Source: Pseudomonas sp. ACM7 (lineage in GTDB: Bacteria; Pseudomonadota; Gammaproteobacteria; Pseudomonadales; Pseudomonadaceae). Taken from it: 64,000 nucleotides of DNA. Shown piece by piece: positions 1 through 9,853 of this stretch (position 1 is the stretch's first letter; every line of letters starts with the position of its first letter). The position numbers and the translations under genes are program-made. Location of the stretch: assembly GCF_004136015.1 (NCBI RefSeq), contig NZ_CP024866.1, forward strand, positions 574,327 to 638,326. The letters are read 5' to 3'. The notes beneath the pieces are model-generated. The model was not told where the DNA came from. It saw nothing but the letters and a program-made list of their open reading frames with translations, and searched no databases.

Positions 1-1
1 C

Positions 2-613
2 GTGATCGACCGCACCACCGCCAGCATCGACAACCTCGCCGCCGACATGAGCGCGGCGATGGTCCAAGTCGAAGGCCTGGCGGCCAACAGCGAGAAGATC
101 GGTTCTGTGCTGGAAGTGATTCGGGCCATCGCCGAACAGACCAACCTGCTTGCGCTTAACGCCGCCATCGAGGCCGCTCGCGCCGGTGAGGCCGGACGCG
201 GTTTTGCCGTCGTGGCCGATGAAGTGCGCAACCTGGCACGCCGGACCCAGGAGTCTGTCGAAGAAACCCGTCTGGTGATCGAGCAGTTGCAGACTGGCAC
301 TCAGGACGTGGTCGGCTCGATGAACAACAGCCATCGTCAGGCTCAGGGCAGTGTCGAACAGGTGGGTCAGGCGGTGACGGCGCTACGCCAGATTGGTGAG
401 GCGGTGACGGTGATCAGCGACATGAACTTGCAGATCGCCAGCGCCGCGGAAGAGCAAAGCGCGGTGGCTGAGGAGATCAACAACAACGTGGCGACGATTC
501 GGGATGTGACGGAGTCGTTGTCGGGGCAGGCCAATGAATCGGCGCGGGTGAGTCAGTCGCTCAATAGCCTGGCGAATCAGCAGCAGAGTTTGATGGATCA
601 GTTCCGCGTTTAA
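2..613 (+). CDS. Methyl-accepting chemotaxis protein, C-terminal part
   Basis: This is the cytoplasmic signalling tail of a chemoreceptor, cut by the left window edge, so the ligand-binding and HAMP parts are not visible. The hairpin-tip motif characteristic of MCPs is present ([20 protein letters not shown], about residues 42-61 of the visible part), followed by [15 protein letters not shown]. The tip binds CheA and CheW at the inner membrane to control flagellar rotation. Heptad-rich helices flank the tip, and the frame ends in [11 protein letters not shown] without a C-terminal CheR-tethering pentapeptide. The ligand cannot be inferred. Confidence 0.95.
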   Translation: MIDRTTASIDNLAADMSAAMVQVEGLAANSEKIGSVLEVIRAIAEQTNLLALNAAIEAARAGEAGRGFAVVADEVRNLARRTQESVEETRLVIEQLQTGTQDVVGSMNNSHRQAQGSVEQVGQAVTALRQIGEAVTVISDMNLQIASAAEEQSAVAEEINNNVATIRDVTESLSGQANESARVSQSLNSLANQQQSLMDQFRV

Positions 614-643
614 CGCAGTTATTGCGTCCTCTGAAGATCAAAA

Positions 644-732
644 TGTGGGAGCGGGCTTGCTCGCGAATGCGGTGTGTCAGCAACAGCGATGTCGACTGAC
701 ACACCGCATTCGCGAGCAAGCCCGCTCCCACA
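644..732. repeat. REP pair (inverted, GTGGGAGCGGGCTTGCTCGCG type)
   Basis: Two long arms, 644-680 and about 696-732, are near-perfect reverse complements. They start tgtgggagcgggcttgctcg and end in the complement, around a short centre. This is the common fluorescens-group REP doublet. It lies between the convergent chemoreceptor and sensor-kinase genes, where the transcript hairpin may also act as a terminator. Confidence 0.9.
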
Positions 733-738
733 GGGTAC

Positions 739-2048
739 TCAGCGTTTGGGTAATTGGATGACTACCTTCAGGCCGCCCCACTCGCTTTCCTGCAGCTTCA
801 ATACCCCGCCCCACGTATCAACGATATCGCGCACAATCCCCAATCCCAACCCATGCCCGTCCGTTTGTTCATCAAGCCGCGTACCCCGGCTGAACACCTG
901 ATCGCGCTTGTCTTCGGGAATCCCCGGCCCATCGTCTTCCACGCTTAACTCAAACCCATCGGCGGACTCGACCACGCTCAACCGAACCTCGGCATCCGCC
1001 CATTTGCTGGCGTTGTCCAGCAAGTTACCGAGCAGTTCGAGCAAGTCCTCGCGATCCCAAGGCAGTTGCAAACCGGCCGGTGCACGGTAGCTAAGATCAA
1101 GATGCTCACCATGAATCATGTTCAACGTCGCCAGTAACCCAGGCAATTCCGCATCGCAATCAAACAACGCCCCCGGCAACGCATCGCCGGATAACCGGGC
1201 GCGATTGAGTTCGCGATTGAGTCGCTGCTGGACCTGTTCCAGTTGCGCCTTAATCACCTTGCGCAGTTCCGGCTGCGCATCGAGCTTCTCGCTTGAGGCC
1301 AGGCTCAACAATACCGCCATCGGGGTTTTCAAGGCGTGGCCGAGGTTGCCCAGCGCATTGCGCGAACGCTTGAGGCTGTCTTCGGTGTGCGCCAGCAAAT
1401 GGTTGATCTGCGCCACCAGCGGTTCAAGCTCTACCGGCACCTGATCATCGAGCTGTGAGCGCTGGCCCTGCTGCAACTGGGCGATCTGCTCACGAGCCTT
1501 TTCCAGCGGGCGCAAGGCGCGGCGCACGGTAATGCGTTGCAGCAGCAGAATCAGCAGCAGTCCCGTCAGTCCAAGGCCCAATCCGACTTGACGCATGCGC
1601 TGGAAACTCTCGCGCACCGGCGTGTAATCCTGGGCCACGCTGATGGAAATCGATTGGCCGAGCCGTCGATAGTCTGAACGCAGCACCAGCAGTTGCTGCC
1701 CTTCCGGCCCCAATTCCAGGTTGCTGTGCAGGCCGGCATGGTCGAGGTGCGGCAGTTCCTGATCCCACAGCGAACGGGAGCGCCAATGGCTGTCGGCAAA
1801 ATCGATGCGGAAGTAATGCCCGGAAAACGGTCGCTGATAGGCCGGCGACAGGTGTCGCTCATCCAGCTGCAAACCCTGCGGCCCGCGCACCAGCGCCACC
1901 AGCAGGTTTTCGCTGTCGTTGCGCAGCCCGGCTTCAAGGTAGCTCTGCAAGCCCAGCTCGAAACACCATAGGCTGATTTGCGCCAGCGCCAGGCCGACGA
2001 TCACCATCACGCTGATCAACCCCAGACTCAAACGGCGCTGGATCGACC

Positions 2049-2052
<4 letters not shown>
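739..2052 (-). CDS. Sensor histidine kinase of a PepSY-associated two-component system
   Basis: Membrane histidine kinase of 437 residues. It has an N-terminal membrane helix (about 10-30), a periplasmic sensor of roughly 120 residues, a second helix (about 150-172), a HAMP-like linker, the phospho-acceptor box [12 protein letters not shown] (about 240), an N box ([13 protein letters not shown]) and ATP-lid motifs DDGPGIP and GHGLGLGIV. It overlaps the regulator gene upstream by four bases (ATGA), so the pair is translationally coupled. The gene order PepSY-PepSY-regulator-kinase matches BqsPQRS (Fe(II)/Ca-responsive) of P. aeruginosa, but the RExxE iron motif reported for BqsS is not visible here, so the signal is open. 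Confidence 0.93.
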
Positions 2053-2717
<665 letters not shown>

Positions 2718-2720
2718 CGA

Positions 2721-3044
2721 TCAATTTTCCTTGTCTTTCAGTAACTGGCCGGTGGTGGCGTCAAGGTCCAGTTCGCGGACAGCACCTTCGGTGGTCAGCA
2801 ACTCGACTTCATACACGTAGACCTCGTGTTTCTCTTCAAGCTCGGCTTCCAGCAATTTGGCCCCGGGATAGCGGTCCAGAGCTTGCTGCAACAGCTGCTC
2901 CAGCGGCAGGATCACCCCCTGTTGACGCAGGCGCAGGGCTTCGTCCTGATCCAGGTCGCGGGCCATGACCACCGAGCAAAAAACCAGAAGCGCCAGAGCC
3001 ATTCGACCGCTCACGCGCCGCTTTGAAACAGAAAGCACCTTCAT
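2721..3044 (-). CDS. PepSY-domain small exported protein (second copy)
   Basis: Exported protein of 107 residues from the ATG at 3044. A longer open frame exists upstream, but this start overlaps the stop of the preceding gene (TAATG), which favours it. A basic start and hydrophobic stretch (MALALLVFCSVVMA) form a signal peptide. The rest is one PepSY module with the pattern DQDEALRLRQQGVILPLEQLL and a terminal DATTGQLLKDKE. PepSY proteins are periplasmic and often linked to metal or peptidase control. It is paralogous to its upstream neighbour. Confidence 0.85.
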   Translation of the reverse strand: MKVLSVSKRRVSGRMALALLVFCSVVMARDLDQDEALRLRQQGVILPLEQLLQQALDRYPGAKLLEAELEEKHEVYVYEVELLTTEGAVRELDLDATTGQLLKDKEN

Positions 3045-3352
3045 TACGTATCCTGATGATCCTTGAGAATCTGCCCGCTGACAGCGTCCAATTCCAGATC
3101 CCACTCAATGCCCTGAGGGTCGCGCAATTCCACCTGATAGATGTACTTGCCGTACTCTTCTTCCAGCTCGGTTTCGGTGATCCTGGCGCCGGGATGTTTG
3201 GTCAGAGCGGTGGCGTTGAGCTTCTCGAAAGACACAATGGTACCAGCGTCGCGCAGTCTCAGGGCTTCATCGGGACCGAGGTCGCGAGCGTGGGCGATGC
3301 TGGCGGTCATGCCGATGATGGACGCGGTGAACAGGGCAGTCAGGGTTCTCAT
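3044..3352 (-). CDS. PepSY-domain small exported protein (first copy)
   Basis: Protein of 102 residues with a signal peptide (MRTLTALFTASIIGMTASIAHA, cleavage after AHA) and one PepSY module: GPDEALRLRDAGTIVSFEKL, then YIYQVELRDPQGIEWDLELD and SGQILKDHQD. First gene of the four-gene operon, and its stop overlaps the next start. The two PepSY proteins probably act in the periplasm as accessory sensors or feedback elements for the kinase; that role is inference from operon structure. Confidence 0.86.
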   Translation of the reverse strand: MRTLTALFTASIIGMTASIAHARDLGPDEALRLRDAGTIVSFEKLNATALTKHPGARITETELEEEYGKYIYQVELRDPQGIEWDLELDAVSGQILKDHQDT

Positions 3353-3472
3353 GGGGTGTCTCCGTATTTTTTTATGTGTTGCCTACGGGGTGCACCTTAA
3401 CGGGGCGAACTTAACTGAAACTGAATTGCCATCATCAGGAGTGGCACCTCGATATCGCAGAGCTGCGCAAAA

Positions 3473-3567
3473 CCTGTGGGAGCTAGCTTGCTCGCGATGG
3501 CGGCTTAACTTTCAACAAATATGTCGACTGTCACACAGCTATCGCGAGCAAGCTCGCTCCCACAGGG
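3473..3567. repeat. REP pair
   Basis: Inverted arms cctgtgggagctagcttgct and its complement ending ctcgctcccacagg, separated by about 45 bases. It sits between the start of the PepSY operon and the patatin gene, so a promoter for either must lie close to it. Confidence 0.85.
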
Positions 3568-3613
3568 GATTCATGCACTTATAATCCCCCGCTTGCCAGA
3601 CATCGAGACCGGT

Positions 3614-4693
3614 ATGACCGCTATCCACATCAAGTTCCCCTCACTGACCCTCAAGGCCGGCCCTCGCGCCTTGGCGCGCATCCGTGAAAACGGTTTGAGC
3701 TCCGCCGATGTGGGCACGCTGCCGGGTGCCGCCGGTGGCCCCAAGGCGTTGGGGATTCAAGGTCTGGACCTGGCGTTGTTCGGTGAATGGCTGCCGGCGG
3801 CACCGCGCGAGCGTTCGTTGATCGGTGCGTCGGTGGGGTCCTGGCGCTTCGCCAGCGCGTGTCTGCCGGATGCCGCCGAAGGTATCCGCCGCCTCGGTCA
3901 CCTCTACACCGAGCAAAACTTCGCCAAGGGCGTGACCATGGCGCAGATCAGCCAGAGCTCCCGGCGCATGCTCGATGAGCTGCTTGACGGCCGCGATGCT
4001 TCGATTCTGGACAACGCCCATTACCGACTGAACATCATGGTGGTCAAAAGCCACGGCCTGCTGGCGGACGATCATCGCGGCCGACTGGGGCTGGGCCTGT
4101 CATCGGTGATCGCCGACAACCTGCGTGGCCGGGCGCGCCTGTCGCGGCATTTCGAGCGGCTAATCATTCACGATCCGCGTCTGGCACCGCCGGTCAATGC
4201 ATTGAACGATTTCCCCTCGCGCTTCGTTGCGCTGAATGCCGACAACCTGCGCCAGGCCTTGCTCGCGTCAGGCTCGATCCCGATGGTGATGGAAGGCGTG
4301 CGTGATCTGCCGGGTGCCGGTGCCGGGACGTTTCGCGATGGCGGTCTGCTGGACTATCACCTCGACCTGCCCTACAGCGGCAACGACATCGTGCTCTATC
4401 CGCATTTCACCGACCGGGTCATTCCCGGCTGGTTCGACAAGGCCCTGCCGTGGCGCCGCGCATGTCCCGCGCGTTTGCAGGATGTCCTGTTGCTGGCGCC
4501 GTCGAAGGATTACCTGGCGCGCCTGCCCTACGGCAAACTCCCGGACCGCAACGACTTCAAACGCTTCATGGGCGATGCCCCGAGCCGGCAGAAATACTGG
4601 CGCACGACGATGGATGAAAGCCGTCGCATGGGCGATGAGTTCCTCGAACTGGCTGCCAGCGGTCGCCTCGGGGAGCGCTTGCTGACCCTTTAG
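3614..4693 (+). CDS. Patatin-like phospholipase family protein
   Basis: Predicted serine acyl hydrolase of 359 residues. The start at 3614 (MTAIHIKFPSL) is preferred because the frame upstream runs through the REP repeat. Family marks are a glycine-rich oxyanion loop (PGAAGGPKALG, about 35), the nucleophile elbow G-A-S-V-G (about 75) and the catalytic Asp in FRDGGLLDYH (about 240). It lacks a signal peptide and is probably cytosolic or peripheral. It stands alone between a REP element and queD. The lipid substrate cannot be told from sequence. Confidence 0.85.
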   Translation: MTAIHIKFPSLTLKAGPRALARIRENGLSSADVGTLPGAAGGPKALGIQGLDLALFGEWLPAAPRERSLIGASVGSWRFASACLPDAAEGIRRLGHLYTEQNFAKGVTMAQISQSSRRMLDELLDGRDASILDNAHYRLNIMVVKSHGLLADDHRGRLGLGLSSVIADNLRGRARLSRHFERLIIHDPRLAPPVNALNDFPSRFVALNADNLRQALLASGSIPMVMEGVRDLPGAGAGTFRDGGLLDYHLDLPYSGNDIVLYPHFTDRVIPGWFDKALPWRRACPARLQDVLLLAPSKDYLARLPYGKLPDRNDFKRFMGDAPSRQKYWRTTMDESRRMGDEFLELAASGRLGERLLTL

Positions 4694-4787
4694 TCAGTGT
4701 TTTCCCGCAACGCCAAACGCAAACTGTTAAACTCGCCGCCTGCCCACATCGCCGCGGCGATCGCCACCTGACAGAGCTGAAATCACT

Positions 4788-5144
4788 GTGGAAATTTTCA
4801 AAGAGTTCACCTTCGAATCCGCCCACCGCCTGCCCCACGTACCGGACGGCCACAAGTGCGGCCGCCTGCACGGTCACTCGTTCAAAGTGGCGATCCACCT
4901 GAGCGGCGACCTCGATCCGCACACGGGCTGGATCCGCGATTTCTCGGAAATCAAGGCGATCTTCAAGCCGCTCTACGAACGCCTGGACCATAACTACCTG
5001 AACGACATTCCCGGTCTGGAAAACCCGACCAGCGAAGTCCTGGCCAAATTCATCTGGAAGGAATTGAAGCCTCTGCTGCCGGAACTCAGCGCGATCCGCA
5101 TCCACGAGACGTGCACCAGTGGCTGCATCTATCGCGGTGAGTAA
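4788..5144 (+). CDS. queD: 6-carboxytetrahydropterin synthase QueD
   Basis: Enzyme of 118 residues that converts dihydroneopterin triphosphate to 6-carboxy-5,6,7,8-tetrahydropterin, the second step of queuosine precursor synthesis. Zinc ligands are seen in FESAHRLP and CGRLHGHSF, the catalytic Cys is in CGRLHGH, and the terminal [13 protein letters not shown] matches the family. The start is GTG at 4788 ([16 protein letters not shown]). A terminator follows the stop closely. Queuosine-related remnants (transporter and queC fragments) also occur at 46.6-47.1 kb, unlinked to this intact copy. Confidence 0.96.
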   Translation: MEIFKEFTFESAHRLPHVPDGHKCGRLHGHSFKVAIHLSGDLDPHTGWIRDFSEIKAIFKPLYERLDHNYLNDIPGLENPTSEVLAKFIWKELKPLLPELSAIRIHETCTSGCIYRGE

Positions 5145-5162
5145 AAACACCCGATTGAAAAG

Positions 5163-5187
5163 AACCACCGGCGACGGTGGTTTTTTT
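5163..5187 (+). terminator. Rho-independent terminator after queD
   Basis: An eight-base stem (aaccaccg / cggtggtt) with loop gcga is followed by a run of T, 19 bases after the queD stop. Confidence 0.9.
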
Positions 5188-5255
5188 ATGCCTGTCGTTT
5201 CGCCGTCCTCCCCGGTACAGTCGGGCCTCATCCTTGGCCCAAAGGAACCCGTCCG

Positions 5256-5708
5256 ATGTCGCTGCTTATTCGTCCCGCTACCCTTGAGGATATCGCGCAG
5301 ATCGAGGCCATCGTCGAGGCGGCTTACTCGCCCTACATCGAGCGTATTGGCCGCAAACCCGCACCGATGCTGGATGACTACGCCAGTCAAGTGCTGGCCA
5401 GGCGCGTCCATGTGCTCGCCCACGAGCAGACACTCAGCGGCTTTGTGGTGTTGATCGACACGGAAGAGTACTTGCTGCTGGACAACATCGCGGTCAGCCC
5501 GGCGGTCAAGGGGCAAGGTTATGGCCGTCAGTTGCTGGACTTCGCCGAACGCCACGCACTCGACGCGGGTTACCCATCGATCCGGCTGTACACCAACGAA
5601 GCCATGAGCGAAAACATTGCGCTGTACACCCGCCGAGGGTATGTCGAAACCCACCGGGTCGAAGAGAACGGCCTGCGCCGTGTGCACATGAGCAAATCGC
5701 TGGGTTGA
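5256..5708 (+). CDS. GNAT-family N-acetyltransferase
   Basis: Acetyl-CoA-dependent acetyltransferase of 150 residues covering one GNAT fold. Visible are the N-terminal strand and helix (LIRPATLEDIAQIEAIVEAAY), the central strand LLLDNIAVSP, the acetyl-CoA loop GQGYGRQLLDFAE (about 88-100) and the C-terminal YTRRGYVETHRVEENG strand. The substrate is unknown; the sequence resembles the many stand-alone small-molecule GNATs of pseudomonads. It is a single gene between the queD terminator and a REP doublet. Confidence 0.88.
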   Translation: MSLLIRPATLEDIAQIEAIVEAAYSPYIERIGRKPAPMLDDYASQVLARRVHVLAHEQTLSGFVVLIDTEEYLLLDNIAVSPAVKGQGYGRQLLDFAERHALDAGYPSIRLYTNEAMSENIALYTRRGYVETHRVEENGLRRVHMSKSLG

Positions 5709-5720
5709 GCGCACTAAAAA

Positions 5721-5825
5721 CCTGTGGGAGCGAGCTTGCGCCGGGCGGCGTTCAGACGATGGCGTCTGTACATTCAAGGCCGCCATCGTCGGAACGCCGC
5801 CCGGAGTAAGCTCGCTCCCACAGGG
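5721..5825. repeat. REP pair with GCCGGGCGGCG centre
   Basis: Inverted arms cctgtgggagcgagcttgcg ... taagctcgctcccacagg. The inner parts (gccgggcggcgtt / aacgccgcccgg and gatggcg / cgccatc) are also complementary, giving a long stem. Confidence 0.85.
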
Positions 5826-5867
5826 GATTTGCGCCGTGTGCTAATTCTGCGTTCATCGAAGACTCAC

Positions 5868-5973
5868 TGTGGGAGCGAGCTTGCTCCGGGCGGCGCTCCG
5901 ACGATGGCGGCCTGGCAGTCACATTGATGTTGAATGTGCAGACGCCATCACGAGCAGGCTCGCCCCCACAGGG
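5868..5973. repeat. REP pair, second in tandem
   Basis: Inverted arms ctgtgggagcgagcttgctc and gagcaggctcgcccccacag. It shares the gggcggcg...cgacgatggcgg interior with the preceding pair, so it is probably a duplicate in the same spacer (5709-6069). That spacer otherwise holds only the terminator at 5997. Confidence 0.82.
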
Positions 5974-5996
5974 ACAGGCGTTTCGTCAGTGAATAT

Positions 5997-6024
5997 AAAA
6001 ACAGCCTTCAATGGCTGTTTTTTT
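5997..6024 (+). terminator. Rho-independent terminator
   Basis: Stem aaaacagcc / ggctgtttt with loop ttcaat, then T-rich sequence. It probably ends transcription from the GNAT gene before the hydrolase. Confidence 0.75.
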
Positions 6025-6069
6025 ATGCCTATGCTTTTTTGGCTCCCCCACGCCAAGAGGACACCCGCA

Positions 6070-6900
6070 ATGACTGACTGGCCGCTGCCTCAGACCTATC
6101 GCTTCAACGGGCACTCCGTTCGCTACGCCGTACGGGGCGACGGTCCGCCGTTGGTGTTCGTGCATGGCACGCCCTTCTCTTCTTATGTGTGGCACCGGAT
6201 TGCGCCGCACTTCATCACCACGCATCGGGTGCATTACTTTGACCTGCTGGGTTATGGGCTATCGGAGAAAATCGACGGCGATGTGTCGTTGGGTGTGCAG
6301 AACGACCTGTTGGCTCACTTGCTGGATCACTGGGGCCTGGAGCGACCAGACCTCGTCGCTCACGACTTCGGCGGCGCCACCGCCCTGCGTGCTCACCTGC
6401 TGAACGGCAAGGACTACCGCAGCCTGACGCTGATCGATCCCGTGGCGCTGACACCCTGGGGTTCGCCGTTTGTGCAGCATGTGCGTCAGCATGAGGCGGC
6501 ATTCGGTGGCCTGCCCGATTACATTCAGCGGGCGATTGTGCCGACCTATATTCGCGGGGCGATCAAGCGCGAAATTCCCGATGCTGAACTGGCGCCGTAT
6601 GTGCAGCCGTGGCTCGGCGATCCGGGGCAAGCGGCGTTCTATCGGCAGATTGCTCAGATGGATGAGCGTTACACCCGTGAGGCCGAAGGGCTGTACCCGA
6701 CGATTCGTTGTCCGGTGCAGATTCTGTGGGGGGAAGATGATCAGTGGATTCCCATTGAACGTGGGCAGGCGTTGCATCAGATGATTCCGGGGTCGCGGTT
6801 TCAGGCGATTCCGAATGCCGGGCATCTGGTTCAGGAAGATGCGCCGGAAGCGATCGTCGCGGCGTTGCTGCGGTTTCTGCCGCAACACAAATCCCCCTGA
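6070..6900 (+). CDS. Alpha/beta hydrolase, haloalkane dehalogenase-like (Asp nucleophile)
   Basis: Hydrolase of 276 residues. The start at 6070 (MTDWPLPQTYRFNG) is chosen because the frame upstream passes through REP and terminator sequence. The oxyanion loop is FVHGTPFSSYVW. The nucleophile elbow reads VAHDFGGAT, with Asp rather than Ser, as in haloalkane and fluoroacetate dehalogenases and epoxide hydrolases. A later acid is in LWGEDDQWIP and the catalytic His in NAGHLVQED. This supports an ester-intermediate mechanism on halogenated or epoxide substrates, but the real substrate cannot be read. Monocistronic. Confidence 0.88.
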   Translation: MTDWPLPQTYRFNGHSVRYAVRGDGPPLVFVHGTPFSSYVWHRIAPHFITTHRVHYFDLLGYGLSEKIDGDVSLGVQNDLLAHLLDHWGLERPDLVAHDFGGATALRAHLLNGKDYRSLTLIDPVALTPWGSPFVQHVRQHEAAFGGLPDYIQRAIVPTYIRGAIKREIPDAELAPYVQPWLGDPGQAAFYRQIAQMDERYTREAEGLYPTIRCPVQILWGEDDQWIPIERGQALHQMIPGSRFQAIPNAGHLVQEDAPEAIVAALLRFLPQHKSP

Positions 6901-6914
6901 AAAAACCGAATCAA

Positions 6915-7036
6915 ATGTGGGAGCGGCGGTGCGGCGATCCGACTTGCTCGCGAAGGCGCTGGGGCAGTCGACCTCAGTGTTGAATGCTCAACCGCTTTCG
7001 CGAGCAAGTCGGATCGCCGCACCGCCGCTCCCACAT
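6915..7036. repeat. REP pair, long arms
   Basis: Arms of about 45 bases (atgtgggagcggcggtgcgg ... complement ending ccgctcccacat) flank a centre containing tgttgaatgctcaacc. It is the GGAGCGGCGGTGCGGCGATCC variant, shared with the copy at 9735-9840. Confidence 0.88.
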
Positions 7037-7181
7037 GGGTTCTGTGTTCCTTCAGGTGCACCGCTTTCGTGCCCCTTTCCGCGCCAAGTCTCCCCGCTCG
7101 GCTATAAATAACTACACCACCCCACGCTTGGCACGACCACTGCAACACTCCCCGCGTCACTCATTCAGCAAGGAACGCCCC

Positions 7182-8453
7182 ATGACGCAGAACGATCCCG
7201 GCAACGATTACCCCCTCAGCGAAGTCCCGATGCATGCCCGCAAAGGCCTGGCCTCAACGGCCATGGTGCTGCTGGGTTTCACCTTTTTTACCGCGACCAT
7301 GTTTGCCGGCGGCAAGCTCGGTGTGGCGTTCAGTTTCGGCGAGATGATGGCGGTGATTATCGTCGGCAATCTGCTGCTGGGGATCTACGCCGCAGGCCTT
7401 GGCTACATCGCCTTCAAGAGCGGCCTGAATTCGGTGCTGATGGGACGCTTTTGCTTCGGTGAAGTGGGCAGCAAGCTCAGCGACCTGATCCTCGGTTTTA
7501 CCCAGATCGGCTGGTACGCCTGGGGCACGGCCACTGCCGCCGTGGTGCTGGGCAAGTATTTCGAATTGAGCGAGGGCACCGTTCTCGGGCTGATGGTGCT
7601 GTTCGGCCTGGTGTTTTGCGCGACCGCGTATGTCGGTTATCGCGGCTTGGAGATTCTGTCGTACATCGCCGTACCGGCGATGATGTTGCTGCTGATGCTG
7701 TCGATGTGGGTGGCCACGGTGAAGGTTGGCGGGCTCGACGGTTTGCTCGCTGTAGTCCCGACGGGAACACTGGACTGGTCGACCGCCATTACTTTGGTGT
7801 TCGGCACCTTTGTCAGCGGCGCAACCCAGGCGACCAACTGGACGCGTTTCTCCCGTTCAGCACGCGTCGCGGTGCTGGCGAGCCTGATCGGCTTCTTCAT
7901 CGGCAACGGCCTGATGGTGTTGATCGGTGCTTACGGTGCCATCGTCTACCAGCAACCGGATGTGGTCGAAGTGTTGCTGTTACAAGGCTTCGCCATGGCG
8001 GCGATGGCGATGTTGCTGCTCAATATCTGGAGCACCCAGGACAACACCATCTACAACTTCGCCGTCGCCGGTTGCAACCTGCTGCGCACCGGCCGTCGCA
8101 AAACCGTGACCCTGGCGGGCGCGGTGATCGGCACGTTGCTGGCACTGCTGGGCATGTACGACATGCTGGTGCCCTACCTGATTCTGCTGGGCACCGTGAT
8201 TCCGCCGATTGGCGGCGTGATCATGGCGGACTTCTTCTACCGCTATCGTGGTCAATACCCACGTCTGGCCGATGCCCGGTTGCCGGCGTTTAACTGGTCC
8301 GGTTTGGCCGCCTACGCAGTCGGCACGGTCGCCGCGTTCAGCTCACCGTGGGTCGCGCCGCTGGTAGGGATTGCCGCTGCCGCGCTAACGTATGTGTTAC
8401 TGACCGGCGTGCTGGGTGCCCGTACTGCCAACGCACCATTACAAGATCTATAA
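7182..8453 (+). CDS. codB: Cytosine permease
   Basis: Inner-membrane transporter of 423 residues of the nucleobase:cation symporter-1 family, with about 12 hydrophobic helices. It starts at 7182 (MTQNDPGNDYPLSEVP) with AAGGAA just upstream; the open frame upstream lies in the REP. Recognisable segments are ARKGLASTAMVLLGFTFFTA, GFTQIGWYAWGTATAA and WSTQDNTIYNFAVAG. It imports cytosine for the deaminase encoded 13 bases downstream, and the two form an operon for cytosine salvage. Confidence 0.94.
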   Translation: MTQNDPGNDYPLSEVPMHARKGLASTAMVLLGFTFFTATMFAGGKLGVAFSFGEMMAVIIVGNLLLGIYAAGLGYIAFKSGLNSVLMGRFCFGEVGSKLSDLILGFTQIGWYAWGTATAAVVLGKYFELSEGTVLGLMVLFGLVFCATAYVGYRGLEILSYIAVPAMMLLLMLSMWVATVKVGGLDGLLAVVPTGTLDWSTAITLVFGTFVSGATQATNWTRFSRSARVAVLASLIGFFIGNGLMVLIGAYGAIVYQQPDVVEVLLLQGFAMAAMAMLLLNIWSTQDNTIYNFAVAGCNLLRTGRRKTVTLAGAVIGTLLALLGMYDMLVPYLILLGTVIPPIGGVIMADFFYRYRGQYPRLADARLPAFNWSGLAAYAVGTVAAFSSPWVAPLVGIAAAALTYVLLTGVLGARTANAPLQDL

Positions 8454-8466
8454 AAGGATTCGCCTG

Positions 8467-9711
8467 ATGCACATCATCAACGCCCGCCTGCGCAACCAAG
8501 ATGGCCTGCATGAGTTGCACCTGGAAAACGGCCAGATCAGCAACATCGCCCGACAGACCGAAGCGCCGACCCTGGGCCCCGATGATCTGGACGCCGGCGG
8601 CAACCTGGTAGTGCCACCCTTCGTCGAGCCGCACATTCACCTCGACGCCACGCTCACCGCCGGCGAGCCGCGCTGGAACATGAGCGGCACGCTGTTCGAA
8701 GGCATCGAATGCTGGGGCGAGCGCAAAGTGACCATCACCGAAGAGGACACCAAAACCCGCGCCAAGAAAACCATCCAGACCCTCGCCGCCCACGGCATCC
8801 AGCACGTGCGCACCCACGTCGATGTCACCGACCCGCAGCTCACCGCGCTCAAGGCGATGCTCGAAGTGCGCGAGGAAAGCCGTCACCTGATCGATATGCA
8901 GATCGTTGCGTTCCCGCAGGAAGGCATCGAGTCGTACCGCAACGGTCGCGAGCTGATGGAAGAAGCGATCCGCATGGGGGCCGATGTGGTCGGCGGTATT
9001 CCGCATTTCGAGTACACCCGCGATCAAGGCGTGAGTTCAGTGAAATTCCTGATGGACCTCGCCGAGCGCACCGGTTGCCTGGTGGACGTGCATTGCGATG
9101 AAACCGACGACCCGCACTCACGCTTTCTAGAGGTGCTGGCCGAAGAAGCCCGCAGCCGCGACATGGGCTCACGGGTCACCGCCAGCCACACCACGGCCAT
9201 GGGCTCTTACGACAACGCTTACTGCGCCAAACTGTTTCGCCTGCTCGGGCATTCAGGGATCAGTTTTGTCTCCTGCCCCACCGAAAGCATTCACCTGCAA
9301 GGGCGCTTCGACAACTTTCCGAAACGCCGTGGCGTGACCCGTGTCAACGAGCTGCTCGAAGCCGGGATGAACGTGTGTTTCGGCCAGGATTCGATCGTCG
9401 ACCCGTGGTATCCGCTGGGCAACGGCAACATCTTGAGGGTGCTCGAAGCCGGCCTGCACATCTGCCACATGCTCGGGTACCGCAACCTGCAAAGCGCGCT
9501 GGACCTGGTCACCGACAACAGCGCCAAGGCCATGAACCTGGGTGATCGTTATGGACTGGAACGCGGGCGGCCAGCGAATTTGCTGATTCTGTCGGCGGAC
9601 AGTGATTACGAGGTGATCCGCAGCCAGGGCCTGCCGCTGTATTCGGTGCGCGATGGCAAGGTGTTGATGACGCGGCAGATGCCGGTGGTGGAATGGGCGG
9701 TTCAGCCCTAA
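8467..9711 (+). CDS. codA: Cytosine deaminase
   Basis: Amidohydrolase of 414 residues that deaminates cytosine to uracil. The start at 8467 (MHIINARLRNQ) follows a GGA motif. The metal-binding HxH is in PHIHLDATLT (about 60), with further ligands in VDVHCDETDDP and ASHTTAMGSY, and the catalytic Asp in FGQDSIVDPWYPLG (about 310). It is full length for the family and lies just after codB. Confidence 0.95.
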   Translation: MHIINARLRNQDGLHELHLENGQISNIARQTEAPTLGPDDLDAGGNLVVPPFVEPHIHLDATLTAGEPRWNMSGTLFEGIECWGERKVTITEEDTKTRAKKTIQTLAAHGIQHVRTHVDVTDPQLTALKAMLEVREESRHLIDMQIVAFPQEGIESYRNGRELMEEAIRMGADVVGGIPHFEYTRDQGVSSVKFLMDLAERTGCLVDVHCDETDDPHSRFLEVLAEEARSRDMGSRVTASHTTAMGSYDNAYCAKLFRLLGHSGISFVSCPTESIHLQGRFDNFPKRRGVTRVNELLEAGMNVCFGQDSIVDPWYPLGNGNILRVLEAGLHICHMLGYRNLQSALDLVTDNSAKAMNLGDRYGLERGRPANLLILSADSDYEVIRSQGLPLYSVRDGKVLMTRQMPVVEWAVQP

Positions 9712-9734
9712 ATTCTCGCTGATTATGCGGGCCT

Positions 9735-9840
9735 CTTCGCGAGCAAGTCGAATCGTCGCACCGCCGCTCCCACATTGGATCTGTGTCGTCCACAAATCCC
9801 CTGTGGGAGCGGCGGTGCGACGATTCGACTTGCTCGCGAA
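9735..9840. repeat. REP pair
   Basis: Perfect inverted arms of about 39 bases (ttcgcgagcaagtcgaatcg ... cgattcgacttgctcgcgaa) between the convergent codA and DapF-like genes. Confidence 0.9.
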
Positions 9841-9853
9841 GGCGATGTTGAAT

